The notes below the pieces were generated by a model that saw nothing but the letters and a program-made list of their open reading frames with translations, was not told where the DNA came from and ran no database searches. From assembly GCA_963817375.1 (NCBI GenBank), contig CAWFOB010000006.1, positions 614,262 to 678,261 on the forward strand: a stretch of DNA of 64,000 nt. The letters are read 5' to 3'. Below are positions 39,341 through 47,297 of this stretch, piece by piece. Made by a program: the position numbers and the translations under genes. The stretch comes from JACVRM01 sp963817375 (GTDB lineage Bacteria; Actinomycetota; Thermoleophilia; Gaiellales; Gaiellaceae). Each line of letters begins with the position of its first letter. Position 1 is the first letter of the stretch.

Positions 39341-40282
39341 ATGGAACCTGATAGATGGCTCGGAGTGGAGCTCCGTCACCTGACGGCGCTCCGGGCGATC
39401 GCCGACGAGGGGTCATTCGGGCGTGCGGCAACGCGCCTTGGATACACGCAGTCCGCGGTTTCCCAGCAGATTGCGACGCTCGAGCGCGCGGTCGGCGAGC
39501 GCCTGCTCGAGCGCCCGGGCGGGCCGCGCCCGGTGTCGCTGACCGAGGCGGGCCGCATCCTGCTGCGCCACGCGCAGGCGATCGTCGCGCGGCTCGACGC
39601 CGCCCGCGCCGACCTGGAGGCGCTCTCCGCCGGCGAGTCGGGCGCGCTGCGCGTCGGCGCCTACCAGAGCATCGGCCAGCGGATCCTGCCGGCCATCATC
39701 CGCCGCTTCGCCGGCGACTGGCCGGCCGTCGACCTCCGCATCACCGAGGCCAGCATGGACCAGGAGCTGTTCGAGGCCATCGAGCGCGGCGACCTCGACC
39801 TGACCTTCGCCGACTTCAGCCTCTGGGAGGGCCCGTTCGAGGCCGTCGACCTCCTGCGCGACCCGTATGTCCTGATCGTGCAGGCCGACTCGCCGCTCGC
39901 GAAGCAGGGCCGGGCGCCGTCGCTGAGCGAGATCTCCGAGCTGCCGCTCATCGGCTTCCGCCAGTGCCGCTCGGTGGCGGCGCTCGAGGCGCACTTCCAC
40001 GACCGCGGCCTGCGCCCTGAGTTCGTCTTCCGCTCCGACGACAACGGCATCGTGCAGGCGATGGTCTCCGCCGGTCTCGGCGTGGCGATCGCGCCGCGCC
40101 TCGCCGTCGACTTCAACGACCCCAGCTGCGTCGCCCTGCCGCTCGGCGACACGGTGCCGCCGCGCCGCCTGGTGCTGCTCTGGCACCGCGACCGCTACCG
40201 CTCGCCGTCCTCGCTCGGCTTCACCGAGGTGGCCGTCGACGTCTGCCGCGCCTTCACCGACGACGCGCGCACCGCGGCGTAG
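39341..40282 (+). CDS. LysR-type transcriptional regulator
   Basis: This 313-residue LTTR has the winged HTH LRHLTALRAIADEGSFGRAATRLGYTQSAVSQQIATLE at about residues 11-48 and a periplasmic-binding-protein-like effector domain from about 95 (GALRVGAYQSIGQRILPAII). The ATG at 39341 is used; a GTG at 39365 is also possible. TACTCT lies upstream at 39323-39328. It is divergent from the EamA permease, the typical arrangement for an LTTR and its target exporter. The effector is unknown. Confidence 0.86.
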   Translation: MEPDRWLGVELRHLTALRAIADEGSFGRAATRLGYTQSAVSQQIATLERAVGERLLERPGGPRPVSLTEAGRILLRHAQAIVARLDAARADLEALSAGESGALRVGAYQSIGQRILPAIIRRFAGDWPAVDLRITEASMDQELFEAIERGDLDLTFADFSLWEGPFEAVDLLRDPYVLIVQADSPLAKQGRAPSLSEISELPLIGFRQCRSVAALEAHFHDRGLRPEFVFRSDDNGIVQAMVSAGLGVAIAPRLAVDFNDPSCVALPLGDTVPPRRLVLLWHRDRYRSPSSLGFTEVAVDVCRAFTDDARTAA

Positions 40283-40393
40283 GGGCTGTCCCCGAAGCGG
40301 GGGCGTCCCCGTGGTTGCACGCAGGCTGGTTCCGCCGACTGGCTCTGGTTCAGGACTGGGGACAGCCCCGGACAGCCCCGATACGCTGGCGCC

Positions 40394-41281
40394 GTGATCA
40401 CCGTCTGCGACGTCGGGCCGCGCGACGGGCTGCAGAACGAGCCGGACGTGCTTCCGCCGGAGACGCGCGCCGAGCTGATCACCCGCCTGGCTGCCGCCGG
40501 CGTGCCACGCGTCGAGGCGGTCAGCTTCGTGCGCGACGAGCGCGTGCCGCAGATGGCGCAGGCGGAGCGCGTGGCCGAGCTAGTGGCTGAGAGCCACAAA
40601 GTCGCGGGCACCGAGCTGTCGGGCCTGGTCCTGAACGAGCGCGGGTGGGAGCGCTTCTGCACCACGGGCCTCGCGCGCGTGAATGTGACCGTCGCGGCGA
40701 CGGAGGCGTTCAGCCAGCGCAACGCCGGCATGCCGCGCGAGGAGGCGCTGCGGCAGACGACGGCCATCCTCCAGGAGGCGGGTACAACGCCTTCGACGGC
40801 GACGATCAGCGTCGCCTTCGGAGACCCGTTCGAGGGCGCCGTCGACGAGGGCGCAGTCGTCGAGGTCGCCGAGCGCCTGGCCGCGGCCGGCGCCGGCGAG
40901 CTCGTCCTCGCCGACACGATCGGCCTCGCGACGCCGCGGGCCGTCCGCCGCCTGACGGAGCGCGTCGCCGCGCTCGGACGCCCGACGGGCGGGCACTTCC
41001 ACAACACGCGCAACGCCGGCTACGCGAACGCGCTCGCCGCGCTCGACGCCGGCGCCACCGTCCTCGACGCCTCGGTCGGTGGTCTCGGCGGCTGCCCCTT
41101 CGCCCCGCGGGCAACGGGAAACATCGCCACCGAGGACCTCGTCTACCTGCTCGAAGGCGAGGGCATCGAGACGGGCATCGACCTCCCCGCGCTCGCCGAG
41201 GTCTCGCTCTGGATCGCCGGAATCCTCAAACGCGACTTGCCAGGACAGCTCGCCCGCGCTGGAATACCTGCGCGGCGCTGA
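40394..41281 (+). CDS. Hydroxymethylglutaryl-CoA lyase-like protein
   Basis: This 295-residue DRE-TIM metallolyase has DVGPRDGLQNEPDVL (metal-binding Asp and Arg of the family), EAVSFVRDERVPQMAQ, LADTIGLATP, HFHNTRNAGYANALAAL (metal His), and GGLGGCPFAP with the catalytic Cys loop. This matches HMG-CoA lyase (HMG-CoA to acetoacetate and acetyl-CoA, leucine breakdown). The paralogous 3-hydroxy acyl-CoA lyases cannot be excluded. The GTG at 40394 lies 6 bases after TACGCT (40382-40387), a leaderless start. Codons 63-69 (about 40581-40599) contain a near copy of a palindrome found at 22353 and 22394. Confidence 0.85.
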   Translation: MITVCDVGPRDGLQNEPDVLPPETRAELITRLAAAGVPRVEAVSFVRDERVPQMAQAERVAELVAESHKVAGTELSGLVLNERGWERFCTTGLARVNVTVAATEAFSQRNAGMPREEALRQTTAILQEAGTTPSTATISVAFGDPFEGAVDEGAVVEVAERLAAAGAGELVLADTIGLATPRAVRRLTERVAALGRPTGGHFHNTRNAGYANALAALDAGATVLDASVGGLGGCPFAPRATGNIATEDLVYLLEGEGIETGIDLPALAEVSLWIAGILKRDLPGQLARAGIPARR

Positions 41282-41296
41282 GAGTTCCTCTCAGCG
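41276..41296 (+). promoter_or_regulatory. Hairpin spanning the stop of the HMG-CoA lyase-like gene
   Basis: CGCTGAGAG-TTC-CTCTCAGCG is a perfect 9-bp hairpin that includes the TGA at 41279-41281 and lies 32 bases before the next ATG. No T-run follows. It may be a terminator, an mRNA end block or an attenuator for the downstream exporter. Confidence 0.45.
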
Positions 41297-41327
41297 AAGA
41301 CCCCGGCGAACGCGAGGAGGCCCACCG

Positions 41328-42782
41328 ATGTACGACGCAGCTGCCCCGGACCCACGGCGCTGGAAGGCGCTGTTCCTGCTGTGCGCCGCCTTCTTCATGG
41401 TCGTCCTCGACGTCGCGATCGTGAACGTCGCGCTGCCGTCGATCCAGACGGCGCTGCACTTCTCGAACGACAACCTGCAGTGGATCATCACGGCGTACTC
41501 GCTGACCTTCGGCGGGTTCCTGCTGCTGGGCGGCCGGGCCGCCGACCTCCTCGGCCGGCGGATCATCTTCATGGTCGGCGTGGCGATCTTCACGACCGCC
41601 TCGCTCTTCTGCGGGTTCGCGCAGTCGGAGGCCTGGCTGATCATCGCGCGCGCCGTTCAGGGCTTCGGCGCGGCCCTGCTGACGCCGGCCGCGCTTTCGA
41701 TCATCACGACGACCTTCACCGAGCGCGCCGAGCGCAACAAGGCGCTCGGCGTCTGGGGCGCCGTCGGCGGCGGCGGCGCCGCCGCCGGCGTGCTGATGGG
41801 CGGGATCCTGACGCGCTACCTGGGCTGGGAGTGGATCTTCTTCGTCAACGTCCCGGTCGGCGCGGCCGCGCTGCTGATCGTCCGCTCGCTCGTCGACGAG
41901 AGCAAGGTCGAAGTCGAGGAGCGGCAGTTCGACATCCCGGGTGCCGTCCTCGTCACCGGCGGGCTCGCGCTGTTCGTCTACGCGATCTCGCGGGCCCCGG
42001 TCGTGGGCTGGGGCACCGCGCGCACGATCCTGGAGATCGCCGCGTCGCTGCTCCTGCTCATCCTCTTCATCGTGTGGGAGGCGCGCGCGAAGGCCCCGCT
42101 GATGCCGCTCGGGTTCTTCCGCGACCGGCTCGCGGCCGCTGCCAACGGGGTCGGCTTCCTGCTCTCGGCGAGCCTCTACTCGAACTTCTTCGTGCTCACG
42201 CTGTACATGCAGGAGGTGCTGCATTACTCGGCGCTGCAAGCCGGCCTCGCGTTCCTCGCCACCGCCGGGACGGCCGTCCTCGTCGCCGGCGTGTCGCAGG
42301 CGCTCGTGACGCGTGTCGGCGTGAAGCCGATCCTCGTCATCGGCCTTGTCATGCTCACTGTCGCGTCGATCTGGTACACGCGCCTGCCGACTGACGGGAG
42401 CTACGGCGTCGACCTGCTCGTCCCGTACATCGTCTACGGCGCGGGCATCGCGTTTGCGTTCGTCCCGATGACCATCGCCGCGCTGGCGGGCGCGCCCGAA
42501 GAGGAGGCGGGCCTCGCCTCCGGGCTGATCAACACCTCTCAGCAGATCGGCGGCGCGATCGGCCTGGCGATCGTCTCGACGGTGGCGACGAGCTACACCA
42601 CCGACCTCTTCAAGCAGGGGAAGTCGCAGGCCGTCGCGCTCACCGAAGGATTCCATCGCGGCTACATGGTGATCGTGGTCTTCGCGGCCGTCGCCCTGCT
42701 CGTATCGCTCGTCTTCATCCGGCGCGACGAGGTTCTGGCCACGGTGCCCGAAGCCGAGGCGGCGCTCGAGACCAGCACATAG
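41328..42782 (+). CDS. MFS drug/proton antiporter, EmrB/QacA (DHA2) family
   Basis: This 484-residue, 14-helix DHA2 exporter has LDVAIVNVALPSIQ in helix 1, WIITAYSLTFGGFLLLGGRAADLLGRR (motif A), and ALLTPAALSIITTTF. The motif-C-like GAVGGGGAAAGVLMGGILT and the late segment GLASGLINTSQQIGGAIGLAIVSTVAT follow. The ATG at 41328 has GAGGAGG as SD. It presumably exports hydrophobic compounds. The next gene overlaps its end. Confidence 0.86.
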   Translation: MYDAAAPDPRRWKALFLLCAAFFMVVLDVAIVNVALPSIQTALHFSNDNLQWIITAYSLTFGGFLLLGGRAADLLGRRIIFMVGVAIFTTASLFCGFAQSEAWLIIARAVQGFGAALLTPAALSIITTTFTERAERNKALGVWGAVGGGGAAAGVLMGGILTRYLGWEWIFFVNVPVGAAALLIVRSLVDESKVEVEERQFDIPGAVLVTGGLALFVYAISRAPVVGWGTARTILEIAASLLLLILFIVWEARAKAPLMPLGFFRDRLAAAANGVGFLLSASLYSNFFVLTLYMQEVLHYSALQAGLAFLATAGTAVLVAGVSQALVTRVGVKPILVIGLVMLTVASIWYTRLPTDGSYGVDLLVPYIVYGAGIAFAFVPMTIAALAGAPEEEAGLASGLINTSQQIGGAIGLAIVSTVATSYTTDLFKQGKSQAVALTEGFHRGYMVIVVFAAVALLVSLVFIRRDEVLATVPEAEAALETST

Positions 42783-43180
42783 CCGGCATCCCGGTCACCG
42801 GCGTCAGCGAGCTCGTCCTCGAGGTCGTCGACCTCGAGGCGGCGGAGGCGTTCTACGCCGGCGTGCTCGGCCTGCCGGTCGTGGAGCGCTGGGAGGGACG
42901 CGAGGCCGTGTGGCTGATGGCCGGCGACCGCACGCGCATCGGCCTCTGGCGCCCACAGGTCGGGCTCGCGGGCGGGCGCGGCGGGCTGCACGTCCACTTC
43001 GCCATGCACATCGCGCCCGGCGACTACGACGCCGCCGTCGCGCGGCTGCGCGAGCGCGGCTACGACCCGGAGGAGCACCGGTTCGGCACCTACGAGGAGA
43101 GCCGCGCGGCCTACCTCAACGATCCGGACGGCAACGTCGTCGAGCTCTGGACGTGGGACGTCGCGGGCCATCTCGCATGA
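42779..43180 (+). CDS. VOC-superfamily (glyoxalase/fosfomycin-resistance-like) protein, start uncertain
   Basis: This single VOC domain has SELVLEVVDLEAAEAFYAGVLGLPVVERWEG at the N-terminus, HVHFAMHIAPGDYDAAVARLRERG in the middle and the closing AYLNDPDGNVVELW with the metal-ligand Glu. The first standard start in frame is GTG at 42863, which would delete the essential first strand and helix. The coding sequence clearly runs back to about 42779, where an ATA overlaps the upstream stop (ATAG). Either a non-standard start is used or one base is wrong. The next gene starts inside its stop (ATGA), so the three genes are coupled. Confidence 0.7.
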   Translation: MAGIPVTGVSELVLEVVDLEAAEAFYAGVLGLPVVERWEGREAVWLMAGDRTRIGLWRPQVGLAGGRGGLHVHFAMHIAPGDYDAAVARLRERGYDPEEHRFGTYEESRAAYLNDPDGNVVELWTWDVAGHLA

Positions 43181-45120
43181 ACCGCCTCGCCGACGAGACG
43201 AGCCCGTACCTCCTCCAGCACGCGGAGAACCCGGTCGACTGGCTACCGTGGGGCGACGAGGCCTTCGCGCGCGCCCGCGAGTCCGACCGGCCGATCCTGC
43301 TCTCGGTCGGCTACTCGGCCTGCCACTGGTGCCATGTCATGGCGCACGAGTCGTTCTCCGACGACGAGACCGCGCGGCTGATGAACGAGCTGTTCGTGAA
43401 CGTCAAGGTCGACCGCGAGGAACGGCCGGACGTCGACGCGCTCTCGATGGATGCCGTCGTCGCGCTGACGGGCCACGGCGGCTGGCCGACGACCGTCTTC
43501 CTGACGCCCGACGGCGAGCCGTTCTACGGCGGCACCTACTACCCGCCGGAGCCTCGCCACGGCCTGCCCGCGTTCCGCCAGGTGCTGGTCGGGGTGGCCG
43601 AGGCGTACCGGGAGCGGCCCGGGGAGGTGGGCCGCTCCGCGCGCCAGCTCGTCGAGCACCTGGAGAGCTCGAGCGACGTTCGGCCATCCGCCGACCCGCT
43701 CACGGAGGCGCTGCTGCGCGACGCGCTCCGGAACGTCAGGCCGCAGTTCGAGCCGCGCTGGGGCGGCTTCGGCGGCGCGCCGAAGTTCCCGCCCGCCTCG
43801 ACGCTCGAGTTCCTGTTACGCATGCGCCTCCGCTTCGACGACGAGGAGGCGCTCGCGATGGCGGCGCACACGCTCGACGGCATGGCGCTCGGCGGCATGT
43901 GGGACGCCGTCGGCGGAGGCTTCCACCGCTACTCGGTCGACGCGCAATGGCTCGTGCCGCACTTCGAGAAGATGCTGTACGACAACGCGCTGCTCGCCTC
44001 CGCGTATGCCCACGGCTGGGCCGTGACCGGCGAGGAGCGCTACCGCGAGGTCGCCGAGCGCACCGTCGAGTACGCGCTGCGCGAGCTGTCGCTGGAGGAG
44101 GGCGGGTTCGCCTCGGCGCAGGACGCGGACACCGACGGCGTCGAGGGCCTGACCTTCACCTGGACGGCCGACGAGCTGGCCGGGGTGCTCGGCGAGCGCC
44201 GCGACGAGCTGCTGCAGCCCTTCGAGCACGGCCGCTCGATCATCCGCGGTGAGCTCACCGAGGACGAGCGCACGCGGCTGCTCGCCGCCCGGGCCGAGCG
44301 TCCGCAGCCCGGCCGCGACGACAAGGCGATCGCCTCCTGGAACGGGCTCATGCTCGCCACCCTCGCCGACGCCGGCCGCCGGCTCGGCCGCGACGACTGG
44401 CTCGCGCGGGCTCGCGGGCTGGCCGATTTCATCCTCGGGCCGCTCTCCAAGGCCGACGGGCGCCTCCACCGCACCTACCGGCTCGGCCGTGCCCAGCATG
44501 CGGGCGTGCTCGACGACTACGCGGACGTCGCCAACGGCCTGCTCGAGCTCCACGCCGCCGACGGCGACATCCGCTGGCTCGAGGAGGCGCACCGCCTCGC
44601 CCGGCTCGCGATCGAGCTCCATGCCGACGACGAGCGCGGCGGCTTCTGGCTGGGCTCGCGCGACGGCGAGCAGCTCGCCGTGCGCAAGAAGTCGTTCGAC
44701 GACCACCCGACCCCGTCCGGGAACTCGATGCTGGCCTACGTCCTGCTTCGGCTCGCCCGCATCTACGGCGACGACGAGCTCGAGCGGCGCGCCGCGGGCG
44801 TGCTCCGGCTGGTGCGCGATTCGATGGCCCGCATCCCGACCGCATTCGGGCACGCGCTCTGCGCGCTCGACCTCTACCTCGCGCCGCCGCGGGAGCTCGC
44901 GATCGTGGGGCCCCGGGCGGAGGCGGAGGAGCTCGCCGCCGCCGCGCTTGCCCGCTGGGAGCCGAACACCGTCGTCGCCTGGTCGCAGAGCGGGCGCGAC
45001 GACGTCGCGCTGCTGGCAGGCAAGGGCACTGTGGACGGCCGCGCGGCGCTCTACGTGTGCGAACGCTTCGCGTGTCAGGCTCCCGTGACCGACCCGGCCG
45101 AGCTAACAAGTCGCCGGTAG
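43177..45120 (+). CDS. YyaL/DUF255 thioredoxin-domain protein
   Basis: This 647-residue protein has a thioredoxin-like N-terminal domain: ETSPYLLQHAENPVDWLPWG, then GYSACHWCHVMAHESFSD with the C-x-x-C at about residues 49-52, and GGWPTTVFLTPDGEPF. A large alpha/alpha toroid-like region related to N-acylglucosamine epimerases follows (GGMWDAVGGGFHRYSVD, WLVPHFEKMLYDNALL, FASAQDADTDG). It matches the spermatogenesis-associated protein 20/YyaL family over full length. The biochemical role is not established. The ATG at 43177 overlaps the VOC stop. Confidence 0.88.
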   Translation: MNRLADETSPYLLQHAENPVDWLPWGDEAFARARESDRPILLSVGYSACHWCHVMAHESFSDDETARLMNELFVNVKVDREERPDVDALSMDAVVALTGHGGWPTTVFLTPDGEPFYGGTYYPPEPRHGLPAFRQVLVGVAEAYRERPGEVGRSARQLVEHLESSSDVRPSADPLTEALLRDALRNVRPQFEPRWGGFGGAPKFPPASTLEFLLRMRLRFDDEEALAMAAHTLDGMALGGMWDAVGGGFHRYSVDAQWLVPHFEKMLYDNALLASAYAHGWAVTGEERYREVAERTVEYALRELSLEEGGFASAQDADTDGVEGLTFTWTADELAGVLGERRDELLQPFEHGRSIIRGELTEDERTRLLAARAERPQPGRDDKAIASWNGLMLATLADAGRRLGRDDWLARARGLADFILGPLSKADGRLHRTYRLGRAQHAGVLDDYADVANGLLELHAADGDIRWLEEAHRLARLAIELHADDERGGFWLGSRDGEQLAVRKKSFDDHPTPSGNSMLAYVLLRLARIYGDDELERRAAGVLRLVRDSMARIPTAFGHALCALDLYLAPPRELAIVGPRAEAEELAAAALARWEPNTVVAWSQSGRDDVALLAGKGTVDGRAALYVCERFACQAPVTDPAELTSRR

Positions 45121-45155
45121 ATTCAGTCAAAGAGAGCACGGCAGCGCGCCCGCCC

Positions 45156-45597
45156 ATGCACGCAACTCCAGCGACCCCAGCCTTCGCGGACGCATCTGCG
45201 GTCGCGAACCGACTGCTCGAGAACATCGAGACGGTCATCCACGGCAAGAAGGCGGAGATCGAGCTGGTGCTGGCCGCGCTCGCATGCGAGGGTCACGTGC
45301 TCTTCGAGGACGTGCCCGGCACGGCGAAGACCGTCCTGGCCCGCGCGATCGCCGGCTCGGTGGAGGGCGCGTCGACGGCTCGCATCCAGTGCACGCCCGA
45401 CCTGCAGCCGACCGACGTGACGGGGCTCTCGATCTACAACCAGCGCGAGCGCGACTTCGAGTTCCGGCCGGGGCCGATCTTCGCGAACGTCGTCCTCGTC
45501 GACGAGGTCAACCGGGCGATGCCGAAGACGCAGTCGGCGCTGCTCGAGGCGATGGCCGAGCGGCAGGTGACGGTCGACGGCGTCACGCGGCAGCCTC
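45156..45597 (+). pseudogene. MoxR-family AAA+ ATPase, 3' part missing at an assembly junction
   Basis: The ATG at 45156 begins a normal MoxR: RLLENIETVIHGKKAEIELVL, Walker A in FEDVPGTAKTVLARA, CTPDLQPTDVTGLSIYN, and Walker B in NVVLVDEVNRAMPKTQSALLEAM. EMAERQVTVDG-type residues then VTRQ follow. After the VTRQ codons near 45,590 homology stops and the frame runs on in unrelated sequence that codes for a transposase on the other strand. The missing part includes the sensor and lid domains. MoxR chaperone ATPases usually sit with a DUF58/VWA operon, which would be expected downstream in the true genome. Confidence 0.8.
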
Positions 45598-45957
45598 CTC
45601 CGCCGCCGCACCTCCTGCCTGCCCTCGGTGACCTCCCGGCAGAAACTGCTGGATCCAGATCCGGCGCAGCGCCTGCACCGCGGGCAGCTCCCGCAGCCAC
45701 GCCTGCCTGCTGCCCGGCCCGTGCACCTGCTCCAGCAGGTAGTAGCCGTCCCTGCCGTACCGGACCATCAGCTCCTGCCGCCCGGCCTGGCTTGCGGGCA
45801 GGTGCAGGTCATCGATCCGCGCGCCGTACACCTGCTGCCAGGACCCATCGATCACCCCGGCCAGCCAGCCCGGTGCCGCGACCGCCAGCGCCTCCAGCGC
45901 TGCCCGCAGACTCTCCCCGGCCAGCTCCAGCCGGTTCAGCATCCGGATCGCGCCCAT
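45590..45957 (-). pseudogene. IS1182-like transposase, internal fragment
   Basis: The minus strand codes for LNRLELAGESLRAALEAL, APGWLAGVIDGSWQQVYG, DDLHLPASQAGRQELMVRYGRDGYYLLEQV and WLRELPAVQALRRIWIQQF. This is the middle of an IS1182-type transposase of actinobacteria. Neither the catalytic beginning nor the end is present. It lies exactly where moxR breaks off, consistent with a misjoin at a repeated element. Confidence 0.6.
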
Positions 45958-46176
45958 AGCTAGGCCTTGGCGAGCACGACCCCCAGCGCCATCCCGCCGA
46001 CCGCCGCCAGTGCCAGCAGCGGCATCGTCCAGGCCGTGACGCCCCCCGCCGCGACGCCCACGGCCAGGCGGTAGATTAGCAGCGCCGAGGCGTCATTGAG
46101 CAGGCTCCCGCCTTCCAGGACCACCATCACCCGGTGCGGCAGCCGCACCTGGCGCAGCACCGCGCTCGCCGCCCCA
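45958..46176 (-). pseudogene. CPA1-type sodium/proton antiporter, internal fragment
   Basis: About 70 codons read AVLRQVRLPHRVMVVLEG, GSLLNDASALLIYRLAVG and a hydrophobic helix up to VVLAKA. The LEGxSLLNDASALLIYRLAV stretch is the conserved helix with the ion-binding Asp of bacterial NhaP/CPA1 antiporters. Both flanks are cut: the IS1182-like fragment on one side and an unrelated acetyltransferase gene on the other. Confidence 0.6.
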
Positions 46177-46870
46177 GTCTACAAGCACGCAAACCGTCGT
46201 GTAGGCAACAGAACGGCCGGCCTGCAACCTGACAGCCCATCCGCGTGCAGATCTCATAAGAAGGCAGGCGCTGACGTCAGGACGCCATTCAGGTCGGACC
46301 GCTGCCAATTCCCTCAACTGTCCGGCTGTCAAGGACAGTGTCACGTGCACCACGTCGCCGTCCCGTCGCAGCCTAATCGGCAGGGTGCTGCGCCGGAAGA
46401 CGCCCAGCATCGGCAGGTTTCGGCGAGGCACGTCGGCCTCCAGCGAACAAGACCCCTCTCGCGGGCGATCCGTGCCATATGCCGCATGAGCATCCCGGCG
46501 ATACCGCGGCCCTGATAATCCTCTTCGACCGTGAAAGCGATTTCAGCACTGCGTGGGGGATCATCAGCATCAACGGCGAAGTAGCTGGCGCCCCCGATCA
46601 CGATCTCATTGTCGCCCGATCCGATCGTGACCAGCAGTGTGACGTCGCGATCAAAATCCACGTTCGTGATGCGCTTGAGCTCGGCGTCGCTGACATCAGC
46701 CTTGTAGCCAAAGAAGCGCGTGTAGATCGTCTGTGGATCGAGATTGCGAAACGCACGCCGTATCCTGGGGCCGTCATCGGGGCGAATCGCCGAAACGTGA
46801 CCTTGGTGCCGTCCCTTAGCGTTTCCGGCGAGAAATAACCTGGCAGGTTTGCCAAAGGGCGGTCCTCCAT
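46177..46870 (-). pseudogene. GNAT-family acetyltransferase, two frameshifts
   Basis: From the ATG at 46870 (SD GGGAGG) the protein begins EDRPLANLPGYFSPETLRDG. After a frame change near 46,800 it continues IRPDDGPRIRRAFRNLDPQTIYTRFFG, ADVSDAELKRITNVDFDRDV, IGGASYFAVD and AEIAFTVEEDYQGRGIAGMLMRHMARIARERG. This is the acetyl-CoA site of GNAT enzymes (Q-x-x-G-x-G/A). A second change near 46,445 leads to NLPMLGVFRRS at the C-terminus. Codon use is visibly less GC-biased than before 45,590 and looks alphaproteobacterial. The end of the gene runs into the junction near 46,176. Confidence 0.68.
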
Positions 46871-47297
46871 TGCCTCCCGTCTGTCGGGAGAGGCGGGATG
46901 GCTCCGACCCGACGTCGAGAGCATCGCAATGAGAGGCCGGGCATGCAATCATGCAGACGATGGGCGCGGCCACTGGCGACGCATCATCGCCCTAATCAGC
47001 GCGACTGGCTCAGGATTTCCGGTTGCGAAGGATTTGCAGAGGTATGGCGATCCCGGCGCCTATGCCGCCAAGCGTAAACGCCACCCGCAGCAGCACCCCG
47101 CATTCTGGACGGTATCATTCGGATATCCTCGAAAAGGCCCGTCGTAGGAACCAAGCGTTGGAGTTAAAACACTAGCGGACGGCGATGCGTAGGATGGAAT
47201 GCGCTGCGCTTTTCCACCTTATGATTGGGGTGCCTGTATCCGCCGTATGAATCCGGTAGGGCGGAACAGCCGAGCGCATTTCGCCTCTTCGGCATGC
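46871..47297. other. Region without a supported gene
   Basis: I see no convincing gene here. A minus-strand frame of 24 codons (MLLRVAFTLGGIGAGIAIP, about 47024-47098) has a membrane-like composition but no SD. The stretch around 47185-47225 (GTAGGATGGAATGCGCTGCG) resembles dispersed intergenic repeats common in rhizobial genomes. Confidence 0.35.
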
